The notes under the pieces are model-generated. The model was not told the origin of the DNA. It saw only the letters and a program-made list of their open reading frames with translations, and did not search any database. DNA of 6,349 nt from Candidatus Latescibacterota bacterium (lineage in GTDB: Bacteria; Latescibacterota; UBA2968; UBA8231). The position numbers were made by a program, and so were the translations under genes. The stretch is from NCBI GenBank assembly GCA_003529325.1, contig DPVW01000464.1:1-6349 (forward strand), given 5' to 3'. Of this stretch, positions 1-5,610 are shown piece after piece; position 1 is the first letter of the stretch; the number at the start of each line of letters is the position of its first letter.

Positions 1-464
1 CACTTGACGCTGAGCAGCGAGTGGGACCGCCTGAAGTGGGGACCATTGACCCGTGCCAGGAGTCTGACCACAAGCTCCGGATACTTCTGCCGGCGCCTGT
101 GGCCCAGCGGCGAGGTGAGAGAAGCCTTCATCGATCTCGACTGGCAGCTGGATGAGATCGAGGCGGAGCTTCGCGCCCAGATCGAGCGTGTTCTCCAGCA
201 CCTGGCTGCGACCCATCTCACCGGTCACATGGGTGTGGTGCGACTCGACGAGCCCATCGGCGCCCTCGTCGCCCGCCTGGAACAGGAGTACGATCTGCGA
301 GCAGATGTCAGCGATTTCCAGCGACTGGCAGCATACGGCGAGGGTGCGTCGCCGTGGACCGGGCGGGTGTGACGCAATCGTGGACGGATCCCGAAGTGCT
401 CGCCATCGTCGCCGACCGCGGCATCCGTCTGGTCAGCTACGGCGATGTGAAGGCGGGATTGTGA
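1..464 (+). pseudogene. ChbG/YdjC-type carbohydrate deacetylase remnant: 5'-truncated by window edge, internally deleted and frameshifted
   Basis: The reading frame is open from base 1, so the true start lies outside the window. The first residues, HLTLSSEWDRLKWGPLT, match the ChbG/HpnK/YdjC signature GxHLTLTSEWD.YRWGP, whose His is a metal ligand. Further on, THLTGHMGVV (His codons at 214-216 and 226-228) matches the second metal-ligand motif, THLDSHMG. This frame stops at 370-372. A typical family C-terminus, DPEVLAIVADRGIRLVSY, follows in frame 3 up to the stop at 462-464. The family's later HPAYD-like motif, normally between HMG and this tail, is absent from all three + frames, so an internal segment is missing as well as the frame being shifted. 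Removing two bases from GTGTG at 367-371 would join the frames as RVTQSWTDPEV. Intact members deacetylate N-acetylated sugars such as chitobiose; this copy should be inactive. The family call is firm; whether the lesion is biological or an assembly error is open. Confidence 0.75.
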
Positions 465-485
465 CGGAGGGGATTGCCGCCTCCG
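465..485 (+). terminator. GC-rich hairpin just after the deacetylase stop (weak terminator candidate)
   Basis: CGGAGG at 465-470 and CCTCCG at 480-485 form a perfect 6-bp inverted repeat with a 9-nt loop, starting on the base after the stop codon at 462-464. There is no T-run downstream, so it does not meet the usual intrinsic terminator pattern. It could be a pause or mRNA-stability hairpin, or chance. The rest of the 85-bp gap up to the next gene shows no convincing promoter. Confidence 0.22.
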
Positions 486-549
486 ATCATCGACCGGTAT
501 TGCTCTAGCTGACCATGGCAGGTCACTCGACATAGGTTACCTTGAAACG

Positions 550-1311
550 ATGGATAACCCGCCGCTGCTGGAATTTGAGATACCTGGAGTTTCCAGGCCA
601 TACGTGATGGCGCACCGCGGTGACCTCGTGCACTGTCCCGAGAACACCCCTGCCTCCTTTCGCAAGGCCATCGACGACGGCACAGACCTGATCGAAACGG
701 ATGTTCATGTCACGGCGGATGGGCACTTCGTCTGCATCCACGATGAGACCGTAGACCGCACGACAGATGGCAGTGGCGCCGTCCGAGACATGTCGCTCGA
801 GGACGTCAAGGGGCTCTCGGCCAGCTGCGGTCGAAGGGAGTTCACGGACGAGCGTGTGCCCACGCTGCAGGAGGTCTTCGACCTTCTGCCAGCGGATATG
901 GTGATCGCACTGGAGTTAAAGACGGACGATTTCCTCGATCCGGAGATCGCTGACAGACTTGTCGCCGAGATCGAAGCTGCTGGCCGGCAAGAGCGCACGG
1001 TGATCCTGAGTTTTGAGGCCAATCGCGTTCTCGCAGTCAGACGGCAAGCGCTGGCGGCGGGCATGCGAATACCGGCTGGCACCATCTCCCTCACACAGGT
1101 GGTACCAAGAGGCGGCGTGGAACTGACGGGACCGGCCTGGCCGCTACTCCTGCTCAATCCGTTCTACGTGTGGTGGGCGCATCGAAAAGGACTCCGCGTC
1201 TGTCCCCTCGATCCTAGTCCCGACGGGCGGCTCTGGTTGTACCGATGGCTCGGTTGTGATGCGGTGCTGACGGACGATCCTGGAGCGACTCTGCGGTGTC
1301 TGGGGCGCTGA
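550..1311 (+). CDS. Glycerophosphodiester phosphodiesterase (GDPD family, cytosolic UgpQ-like)
   Basis: The 253-residue product is the usual size for cytosolic UgpQ-type enzymes, which hydrolyse glycerophosphodiesters to sn-glycerol 3-phosphate and an alcohol using a divalent metal. The family signatures appear in order: MAHRG (H22, R23), CPENT (E31), LIETDVHVTADG (E49, D51), IHDETVDRTT (H64), the TLQEVFDLL helix at 105-113, ALELK (E122, K124), and the C-terminal GCDAVLTDDP. The catalytic His pair and metal ligands are therefore all present. No signal peptide or membrane segment is seen. The usual V.VWTVN strand reads LRVCPLDP here, so the common Trp near the active-site mouth is missing, which may change the leaving-group preference. 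The ATG at 550 is preferred because it sits at the normal distance before HRG, but its Shine-Dalgarno is poor (only AGG about 13 nt upstream). The alditol oxidase gene follows after 46 bp, so the two are probably cotranscribed. The natural substrate cannot be read from the sequence. Confidence 0.93.
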   Translation: MDNPPLLEFEIPGVSRPYVMAHRGDLVHCPENTPASFRKAIDDGTDLIETDVHVTADGHFVCIHDETVDRTTDGSGAVRDMSLEDVKGLSASCGRREFTDERVPTLQEVFDLLPADMVIALELKTDDFLDPEIADRLVAEIEAAGRQERTVILSFEANRVLAVRRQALAAGMRIPAGTISLTQVVPRGGVELTGPAWPLLLLNPFYVWWAHRKGLRVCPLDPSPDGRLWLYRWLGCDAVLTDDPGATLRCLGR

Positions 1312-1320
1312 TTCCTACCG

Positions 1321-1357
1321 GCGCTAAAACGCGAAACCTGAGGCGGTGTAATAGCGC
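1321..1357 (+). promoter_or_regulatory. Inverted repeat enclosing the translation-initiation region of the alditol oxidase
   Basis: GCGCTA at 1321-1326 and TAGCGC at 1352-1357 are perfect 6-bp inverted arms around a 25-nt loop. The right arm abuts the GTG start at 1358, and the loop holds the only purine-rich candidate ribosome site (GAGG, 1340-1343, a long 14 nt from the start). It could be an mRNA hairpin that brings this distant site closer to the start, a protein-binding palindrome, or chance; 6-bp arms are short. Confidence 0.2.
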
Positions 1358-2623
1358 GTGAACAACTGGGCCGGAAATCATCACTACAGATCTGTCGAGA
1401 TCCATCGTCCCGAGAGGATCGAGAAGGTGCAGGATCTGGTTCGGCGCACCGAACGGCTGAAGGTGTTGGGCACTCGTCACTCCTTCAACGATGTCGCCGA
1501 CACGACGGGTACCCACATATCCCTCGACCACATGAACCAGGTCATCTCCCTGGACGGGTCGGCCGAAACCGTCAGCGTCGAGGCGGGTATCAATTACGGT
1601 CAGCTCTGTCCCTGGCTGCACCGGCAGGGCTGGGCGCTGCACAATCTGGCTTCACTGCCTCACATTTCGATCGCCGGTGCCTGCAGCACCGCAACCCACG
1701 GCTCGGGTGACCGCAATGGCAACCTGGCCACCGCCGTCTCCGCCCTGGATGTGGTCATCGCCGACGGCGACATCGTCGCCCTGTCACGCGAGCAGGATCC
1801 CGATCGGTTTGCGGGGGTCGTCGTCGCTCTTGGTGGCCTCGGTATCGTCACCCGCTTGACCCTCGATCTGCAACCGGCCTTCGACGTGCGACAGCACGTG
1901 TTCGAAGACGTATCACTCACCAACTTGCTCGACCATTTCGACGACGTGATGGCCAGGGGGTACAGCGTCAGCCCGTTCACCGATTGGATCAGCCAGCGGT
2001 TCCGGGTGTGGGTGAAGGAGCGGATTCCCCAGGATGGCGCCGACTCGATTCCGGATCTGCTTGGTTCGAAGGTGGCTGCCCGATCGTTGCATCCAGTCGA
2101 AGGCGAACCAGCTGACGGCTGCACGGAACAGAGAAGCCGTCCCGGCCCCTGGCATGAGCGGCTGCCCCATTTCCGCATGGATGCTGTGCCGAGTGTCGGC
2201 GCGGAACTGCAATCCGAGTACTTCGTATCGAGAGCGAATGCTCGGCAGGCGCTGCTGGCTGTCGATGGTCTGCGACAGCAGATCGGGCCGTTGCTGTTTG
2301 TCTCCGAGATCCGATCGATCGCGGCAGATGATCTCTGGTTGAGTCCTTGCTACGAGCAGGACAGCATCGCCCTGCACTTCACCTGGAAACCCGATTGGGA
2401 GCAGGTCCGTCAGTTGCTGCCGATCCTCGAGGCGGAACTGGCGCCCTTCGAGCCCAGGCCGCATTGGGGCAAGCTGTTCACGATCCCGGTGGACGAACTG
2501 CAGTCATCCTATGAACGACTCGATGATTTTCGGGGGCTGCTCAGTCAATACGATCCCGATGGCAAGTTCCGCAACCGGTTTCTCGACGAGTGGCACCGCG
2601 GGGTTCCGTTCGACGACCGATGA
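1358..2623 (+). CDS. aldO: Alditol oxidase (FAD-linked, AldO/xylitol oxidase type)
   Basis: The 421-residue protein matches Streptomyces coelicolor AldO (about 418 residues) along its whole length as I recall that sequence. Such enzymes oxidise the terminal hydroxyl of xylitol, sorbitol and other alditols to the aldose, passing electrons to O2 to give H2O2. Domains are an N-terminal FAD-binding domain (about 10-170) and a C-terminal ALO-type substrate domain. The AldO catalytic set is intact with a constant offset of -3 in the C-terminal part: H41 in GTRHSFND, the site of covalent flavin attachment (AldO H46); S99 in NLASLPHIS (S106); E317 and R319 in SEIRSIAAD (E320, R322); H340 and T342 in LHFTW (H343, T345); and K372 in PHWGKLFT (K375). 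The GTG at 1358 is fixed as the start by a stop codon at 1352-1354 in the same frame and by the conserved N-terminal NWAGN. No signal peptide is seen, so it should be cytosolic. No catalase or peroxidase lies nearby to handle the H2O2. Glycerol or another polyol could be the true substrate. Confidence 0.95.
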   Translation: MNNWAGNHHYRSVEIHRPERIEKVQDLVRRTERLKVLGTRHSFNDVADTTGTHISLDHMNQVISLDGSAETVSVEAGINYGQLCPWLHRQGWALHNLASLPHISIAGACSTATHGSGDRNGNLATAVSALDVVIADGDIVALSREQDPDRFAGVVVALGGLGIVTRLTLDLQPAFDVRQHVFEDVSLTNLLDHFDDVMARGYSVSPFTDWISQRFRVWVKERIPQDGADSIPDLLGSKVAARSLHPVEGEPADGCTEQRSRPGPWHERLPHFRMDAVPSVGAELQSEYFVSRANARQALLAVDGLRQQIGPLLFVSEIRSIAADDLWLSPCYEQDSIALHFTWKPDWEQVRQLLPILEAELAPFEPRPHWGKLFTIPVDELQSSYERLDDFRGLLSQYDPDGKFRNRFLDEWHRGVPFDDR

Positions 2624-2713
2624 GTGTGCCGTTGTGTTGTTCCGTGTGCGGACGCATTATTCTGACCGTTCCCGTGCGGAGGATCCGATCAGGCGGCGAG
2701 CGCGGCAATCATC

Positions 2714-2720
2714 GAAGAGG
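2714..2720 (+). promoter_or_regulatory. Ribosome-binding site that sets the start of the ThDP enzyme
   Basis: GAAGAGG lies 6 nt before GTG 2727. It decides between this start and an in-frame ATG at 2511 lying inside the upstream gene, which would add 72 residues of low-complexity Ser/Arg-rich sequence with no family counterpart. The 103-bp gap before the start (2624-2726) also holds a weak promoter-like pair, TTGTGT at 2632-2637 and CATTAT at 2655-2660 with 17-bp spacing, which I would not rely on. Confidence 0.7.
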
Positions 2721-2726
2721 CTGACT

Positions 2727-4286
2727 GTGTACAGATCCGGTGGACAGATTCTAATAGAAGCTCTCGATGCCCATGGCGTAGACACACTCTTTGGTATCCC
2801 GGGCATCCATACACTGCCGATCTATGACGCGTTGTATGAACACCACCGCATCCATCATGTGATGACGCGTCACGAACAGGGGGCCGGATACATGGCCGAT
2901 GGTTACGCCCGTGTGACTGGACGAGTCGGCGTGGTGCTGACGACAACCGGGCCTGCCGCGATCAATGCCTTGACACCGGTGGGTGAAGCAAACGCCGAAT
3001 CCTCCCCCGTTCTGCTGATTGCAAGTGGGCCGGATGATGACATGACACCAGACTCGGGTTATCTGCACGAGATGCGCGATCAATTCAACACGCTGGTGAG
3101 TGTGACGGGTCAAGGAAAGCGGGCAAGGACGGGGCAGGAGATCGTCGCCGGTGTGGCAGAAGCGATGTCGTTTGTTGGCAGGAGGAGACCGCGGCCGTAC
3201 GTGCTCGAAGTACCGATCGGTGTTCTCAAGCAGGAATACGAGGTAGAGCCTCCAACTCCGCAGATGTACCCACCGATTGTACCGAGCGAAGCAGACATCC
3301 AGAAGGCTGTCGAACTGCTGAATGTTGCTGAACGACCGTTACTTTTCGTCGGTGGCGGGGCGCAAGATGCGTCGCGGGAAGTCGCCAGGCTGGCCGAACT
3401 GCTGCAGGCCAAGGTAGGGGTGAGTGCGAACGGCTTGGGTGTTCTGAGTGCAGATGACCCACGGTTTGTCGATACAAATGATACACCGGGCTGGTGGATC
3501 AGCCGGGCGGATGTGATCGTTGCGATCGGGACCCGTTTCGATGCACGGACACGCAGTTGGATCGGGTCGCCGGAGGCTGAGTTGATCCACATCGATCTCG
3601 ATCCTGAGGTCATCGGCCGTTCGCTCCCGGCCGAGGTTGCGCTCGTTGGAGATGCAGCGGCGACCGTGGAGATTCTGCTCAGCCAGCTGAACGGCGATCG
3701 AACTTCGTCATGGCCCGAGAGGGAGCAGAGAGCGCCTGAGCAAGAGGATGACGAACGCACTGCGGCGATCCTGACGACGCTGCGACAGGTAATGGCTCGA
3801 GATGCGATCCTGTTCAATGATATGACGCTGGTGTGCTATCGAGCCCGACGATTCTTCGATGTCTACACACCCAGGTCATTTCATTCGCCCCTTACCTACG
3901 GATCGCTCGGATTCTCCGTACCGGCAGCTATTGGGGCGAAGATCGCCGAGCGTCAACGTCAGGTCGTCGCCCTGTGCGGTGATGGCGGGTTCATGTTTAC
4001 GGCGCAGGAGGTGCTGACGGCGAAGCAGGAGCGGCTCGGGCTGCCGATCGTATTGTTCAACGACAACTGCTATTCGGCCATTCGGCGGGCGCAGGATCGG
4101 GAGTATGAAGGACGGCACGTTGCGGTGGCGCTGGACAATCCGGATTTCCAGCTGTTGGCCAAGAGCTTTGGTATACCGAGCGTTCGTGTGGTCAGCGCCA
4201 AGGAACTCGGCAGTGAGGTGCAGAGGGCTTTTGCCAGGGACCTGCCAACGCTGATCGAGGTGGAGTTGGAACGATTTGAGATATAG
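2727..4286 (+). CDS. Thiamine-diphosphate-dependent enzyme, acetolactate synthase/2-oxoacid decarboxylase superfamily
   Basis: From GTG 2727 the protein has 519 residues and the three-domain ThDP fold. The N-terminal pyrimidine-binding domain (about 1-165) has FGIPG at 22-26 and RHEQGAGYMADGYAR with E50 as the cofactor-activating glutamate. The middle domain spans about 187-330, with LFVGGG and the VIVAIGTRFD and IDLDPE strands. The C-terminal ThDP-binding domain has the Mg-diphosphate motif GDGG at 418-421 and NDN at 445-447. Members decarboxylate 2-oxoacids or 2-hydroxyacyl-CoAs and may ligate the resulting carbanion to an aldehyde. The GIHTLPIYDAL and RHEQGAGYMADGYAR stretches recall proteins annotated as 5-guanidino-2-oxopentanoate decarboxylase (AruI), but that name is often transferred loosely and no arginine pathway gene is present. 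The C-terminus ends at LIEVELERFEI with no obvious CoA-binding lid extension. The dioxygenase gene follows after 53 bp, with no terminator seen between them. Superfamily is certain; substrate is unknown. Confidence 0.93.
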   Translation: MYRSGGQILIEALDAHGVDTLFGIPGIHTLPIYDALYEHHRIHHVMTRHEQGAGYMADGYARVTGRVGVVLTTTGPAAINALTPVGEANAESSPVLLIASGPDDDMTPDSGYLHEMRDQFNTLVSVTGQGKRARTGQEIVAGVAEAMSFVGRRRPRPYVLEVPIGVLKQEYEVEPPTPQMYPPIVPSEADIQKAVELLNVAERPLLFVGGGAQDASREVARLAELLQAKVGVSANGLGVLSADDPRFVDTNDTPGWWISRADVIVAIGTRFDARTRSWIGSPEAELIHIDLDPEVIGRSLPAEVALVGDAAATVEILLSQLNGDRTSSWPEREQRAPEQEDDERTAAILTTLRQVMARDAILFNDMTLVCYRARRFFDVYTPRSFHSPLTYGSLGFSVPAAIGAKIAERQRQVVALCGDGGFMFTAQEVLTAKQERLGLPIVLFNDNCYSAIRRAQDREYEGRHVAVALDNPDFQLLAKSFGIPSVRVVSAKELGSEVQRAFARDLPTLIEVELERFEI

Positions 4287-4329
4287 GAAAGAAGAGACGG
4301 ACGAAACCGAGTGCTGAATTCCAGAAACT

Positions 4330-4333
4330 GAGG
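4330..4333 (+). promoter_or_regulatory. Ribosome-binding site supporting the TTG start of the dioxygenase
   Basis: GAGG (within GAGGTGA) is 6 nt before TTG 4340. The competing ATG at 4367, nine codons downstream, starts at MTDAQRDQFDQQGYLIVP, which is the more family-like N-terminus, but has no purine-rich site at a usable distance. The Shine-Dalgarno favours TTG while homology favours ATG, so the choice stays open. Confidence 0.5.
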
Positions 4334-4339
4334 TGAGTT

Positions 4340-5230
4340 TTGGATAAGAGTTGCCTGCAATACTGTATGACGGATGCACAGCGAGACCAGTTTGATCAGC
4401 AGGGGTATCTGATCGTCCCGAATGCACTAGACGAGGCTACGCTGGAGCGGCTGTTGGAAGCCAGCGATCGGGTGGATCGGGAGGAGCGTGAGAAGAAGGC
4501 ACTCGATCCTGGCGCCACGATGGCGAAGTTCAGGACGATTGTGGAGGGAGATGCGTTTCTCGAATTGCTGGACTGGCCGAAGACATTTCCGCTGATCTGG
4601 GACATTCTCGGATGGAATGTTCAGCATTACATCTCGCACCTGATCTACTACCCGCCGGAGTCGAAACAGCGCCCGGATCTGCAGCCCGGTGGGTGGCATC
4701 AGGATGGTGGCAGGCCGGTTCCGGAGATGGAACGACCCCAGCCCAGACTGTCGCTGAAGGTTGGGTTCTGGCTATCGGATGTGAGCGAGCCGGAACATGG
4801 CGGGATTCGGGTGATCCCCGGTAGCCACAAGCGTGACCGACCACCGGAACGTACCCCTGGCAACGAGTTCGACGATTCGGTGCAAGTCCAAGTAGAGGCT
4901 GGCACGGCTGTGCTGTTTGATCGCAGGATGTGGCACTCGCGCGGGATCAATACATCGGACATCACGCGCAAGGTATTGTTTCTCGGATACAGCTACCGAT
5001 GGCTGCGCGGTCTGGACTATAACCTGATCGACGATGAAATCCTGCAGAAGTGTGACCCGATTCGGCGACAATTGCTGGGTGACGGTGTGGACGTCAAAGG
5101 GTGGTGGCAGCCGACGGATGCGGACGTTCCCCTGAAGGGCTGGTTGCTCGAGCACAAGGGGGAGGAATTCGTCGAGCGGATCGGGCAGAAGCAGTGGGAG
5201 AGGCAGAAGTGGGAACCGGAGGGTTATTGA
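4340..5230 (+). CDS. PhyH-family (phytanoyl-CoA dioxygenase-like) Fe(II)/2-oxoglutarate oxygenase
   Basis: The product has 296 residues from TTG 4340, or 287 from ATG 4367. The PhyH fold starts with the family pattern QFDQQGYLIVPNAL at about 17-30. The iron-binding triad is visible: H120 and D122 in GGWHQDGG, and H199 in RMWHSRGINTSD. R210, following in the SDITRKV segment, fits the 2-oxoglutarate carboxylate-binding Arg. The stretch GFWLSDVSEPEHGGIRVIPGSHK is the typical core before the distal His. Such enzymes hydroxylate C-H bonds using O2 and 2-oxoglutarate, releasing succinate and CO2. The PhyH superfamily is wide (fatty acyl-CoAs, ectoine, halogenated natural products, phosphonates), and these residues do not reveal the substrate. 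No signal peptide is seen, so it is cytosolic. The gene's stop overlaps the next start by four bases (TTGA). The family call is firm; the start is uncertain by nine codons. Confidence 0.93.
   Translation: MDKSCLQYCMTDAQRDQFDQQGYLIVPNALDEATLERLLEASDRVDREEREKKALDPGATMAKFRTIVEGDAFLELLDWPKTFPLIWDILGWNVQHYISHLIYYPPESKQRPDLQPGGWHQDGGRPVPEMERPQPRLSLKVGFWLSDVSEPEHGGIRVIPGSHKRDRPPERTPGNEFDDSVQVQVEAGTAVLFDRRMWHSRGINTSDITRKVLFLGYSYRWLRGLDYNLIDDEILQKCDPIRRQLLGDGVDVKGWWQPTDADVPLKGWLLEHKGEEFVERIGQKQWERQKWEPEGY
5218..5222 (+). promoter_or_regulatory. Ribosome-binding site inside the dioxygenase 3' end
   Basis: GGAGG lies 4 nt before TTG 5227, the proposed start of the beta-propeller gene, whose start overlaps the dioxygenase stop in TTGA (5227-5230). 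It supports TTG 5227 as a genuine start because the open frame alone extends further upstream into the dioxygenase, where it is out of frame with real coding sequence. The overlap suggests translational coupling. Confidence 0.6.
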
Positions 5231-5610
5231 AGAACAGCCAGGCATGTCAACGGGGTCGGAGGCCTGGCAGGTTCAACGAACTGCTCGTCGCGGCGCTGTC
5301 AATGACCGTCACCATAGCTTCCGCAGATACCGAGATGCTGGTTGCCGTGCCTGCTCCCGAGTGGACGGCGTTGTTTGATCGGGAGCATGATTGGACGGGG
5401 GCCGACGGCATCTTCTCCATCCCGCTCAATGGCAGGGAAGATGGAGAGGCACACGGCCCCAACTTCCGCACGTTGATCCTGTTCTCGGATACCGCCATCG
5501 GCGAGGTCGGTTCCTCGGCAGAGCGGCTCGACGGCACGACGCTTGTGAACAACACACTCGCGGTCCTGCGTGGTACTGGCTGGGGGACGGCGTCGCCATC
5601 GGGGACCTAG
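5227..5610 (+). pseudogene. N-terminal part of a secreted beta-propeller protein (DUF4185/DUF5005-like), disrupted by a frameshift
   Basis: From TTG 5227 the first 33 residues look like a Sec signal peptide: a basic start (K2, R9, R11, R12, R15), a hydrophobic stretch LLVAALSMTVTIASA at 19-33, and a likely cut after ASA. Mature sequence then matches secreted beta-propeller proteins related in fold to GH43-like hydrolases: HDWTGADGIFSIPL (D55-L66), TLILFSDTAIG, and TLVNNTLAVL (residues 106-114, ending at base 5568). After that the frame loses family likeness and stops at 5608-5610, so codons after about 5568 are probably shifted. The real continuation lies in another frame from about 5565-5571. 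The gene overlaps the dioxygenase by four bases and has its own Shine-Dalgarno. Intact relatives are exported and associated with glycan use, but no activity is firmly established for them to my knowledge. Family assignment is from memory of motifs and moderate in strength. Confidence 0.65.

Noticed and set aside
465..485. Strong rho-independent terminator after the deacetylase remnant
   Set aside because: The stem is only 6 bp and no T-run follows, so it is kept only as a weak hairpin candidate.
152..508. Open frame of 118 codons overlapping the deacetylase remnant
   Set aside because: Ser/Arg/Pro-rich translation without family likeness; it is a shadow of the real frames 1 and 3, which carry the deacetylase motifs.
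705..1157. Long reverse-strand open frame opposite the phosphodiesterase, and similar ones opposite each other gene
   Set aside because: These are complements of well-supported genes in GC-rich DNA, with Ser/Arg-rich translations and no recognisable motifs; I found no credible minus-strand gene.
2307..2325. Frequent CGATC/CGATCG words across the window, as in CCGATCGATCGCG here
   Set aside because: Most fall on common codon pairs (GAT-CG, ATC-G, CGA-TC) in coding sequence; I cannot compute enrichment here and see no arrangement implying a regulatory array.
2632..2660. Sigma-70-like promoter TTGTGT-17 bp-CATTAT
   Set aside because: Only 3 of 6 and 4 of 6 consensus matches in a short gap; mentioned in the annotation but too weak to list as a promoter.
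5391..5562. Start of the second beta-propeller frame at ATG 5391
   Set aside because: The translation here is Arg/Gly/His-rich and out of frame with the true protein, which is read in frame 1 until about 5568; only the part from about 5565 is real.
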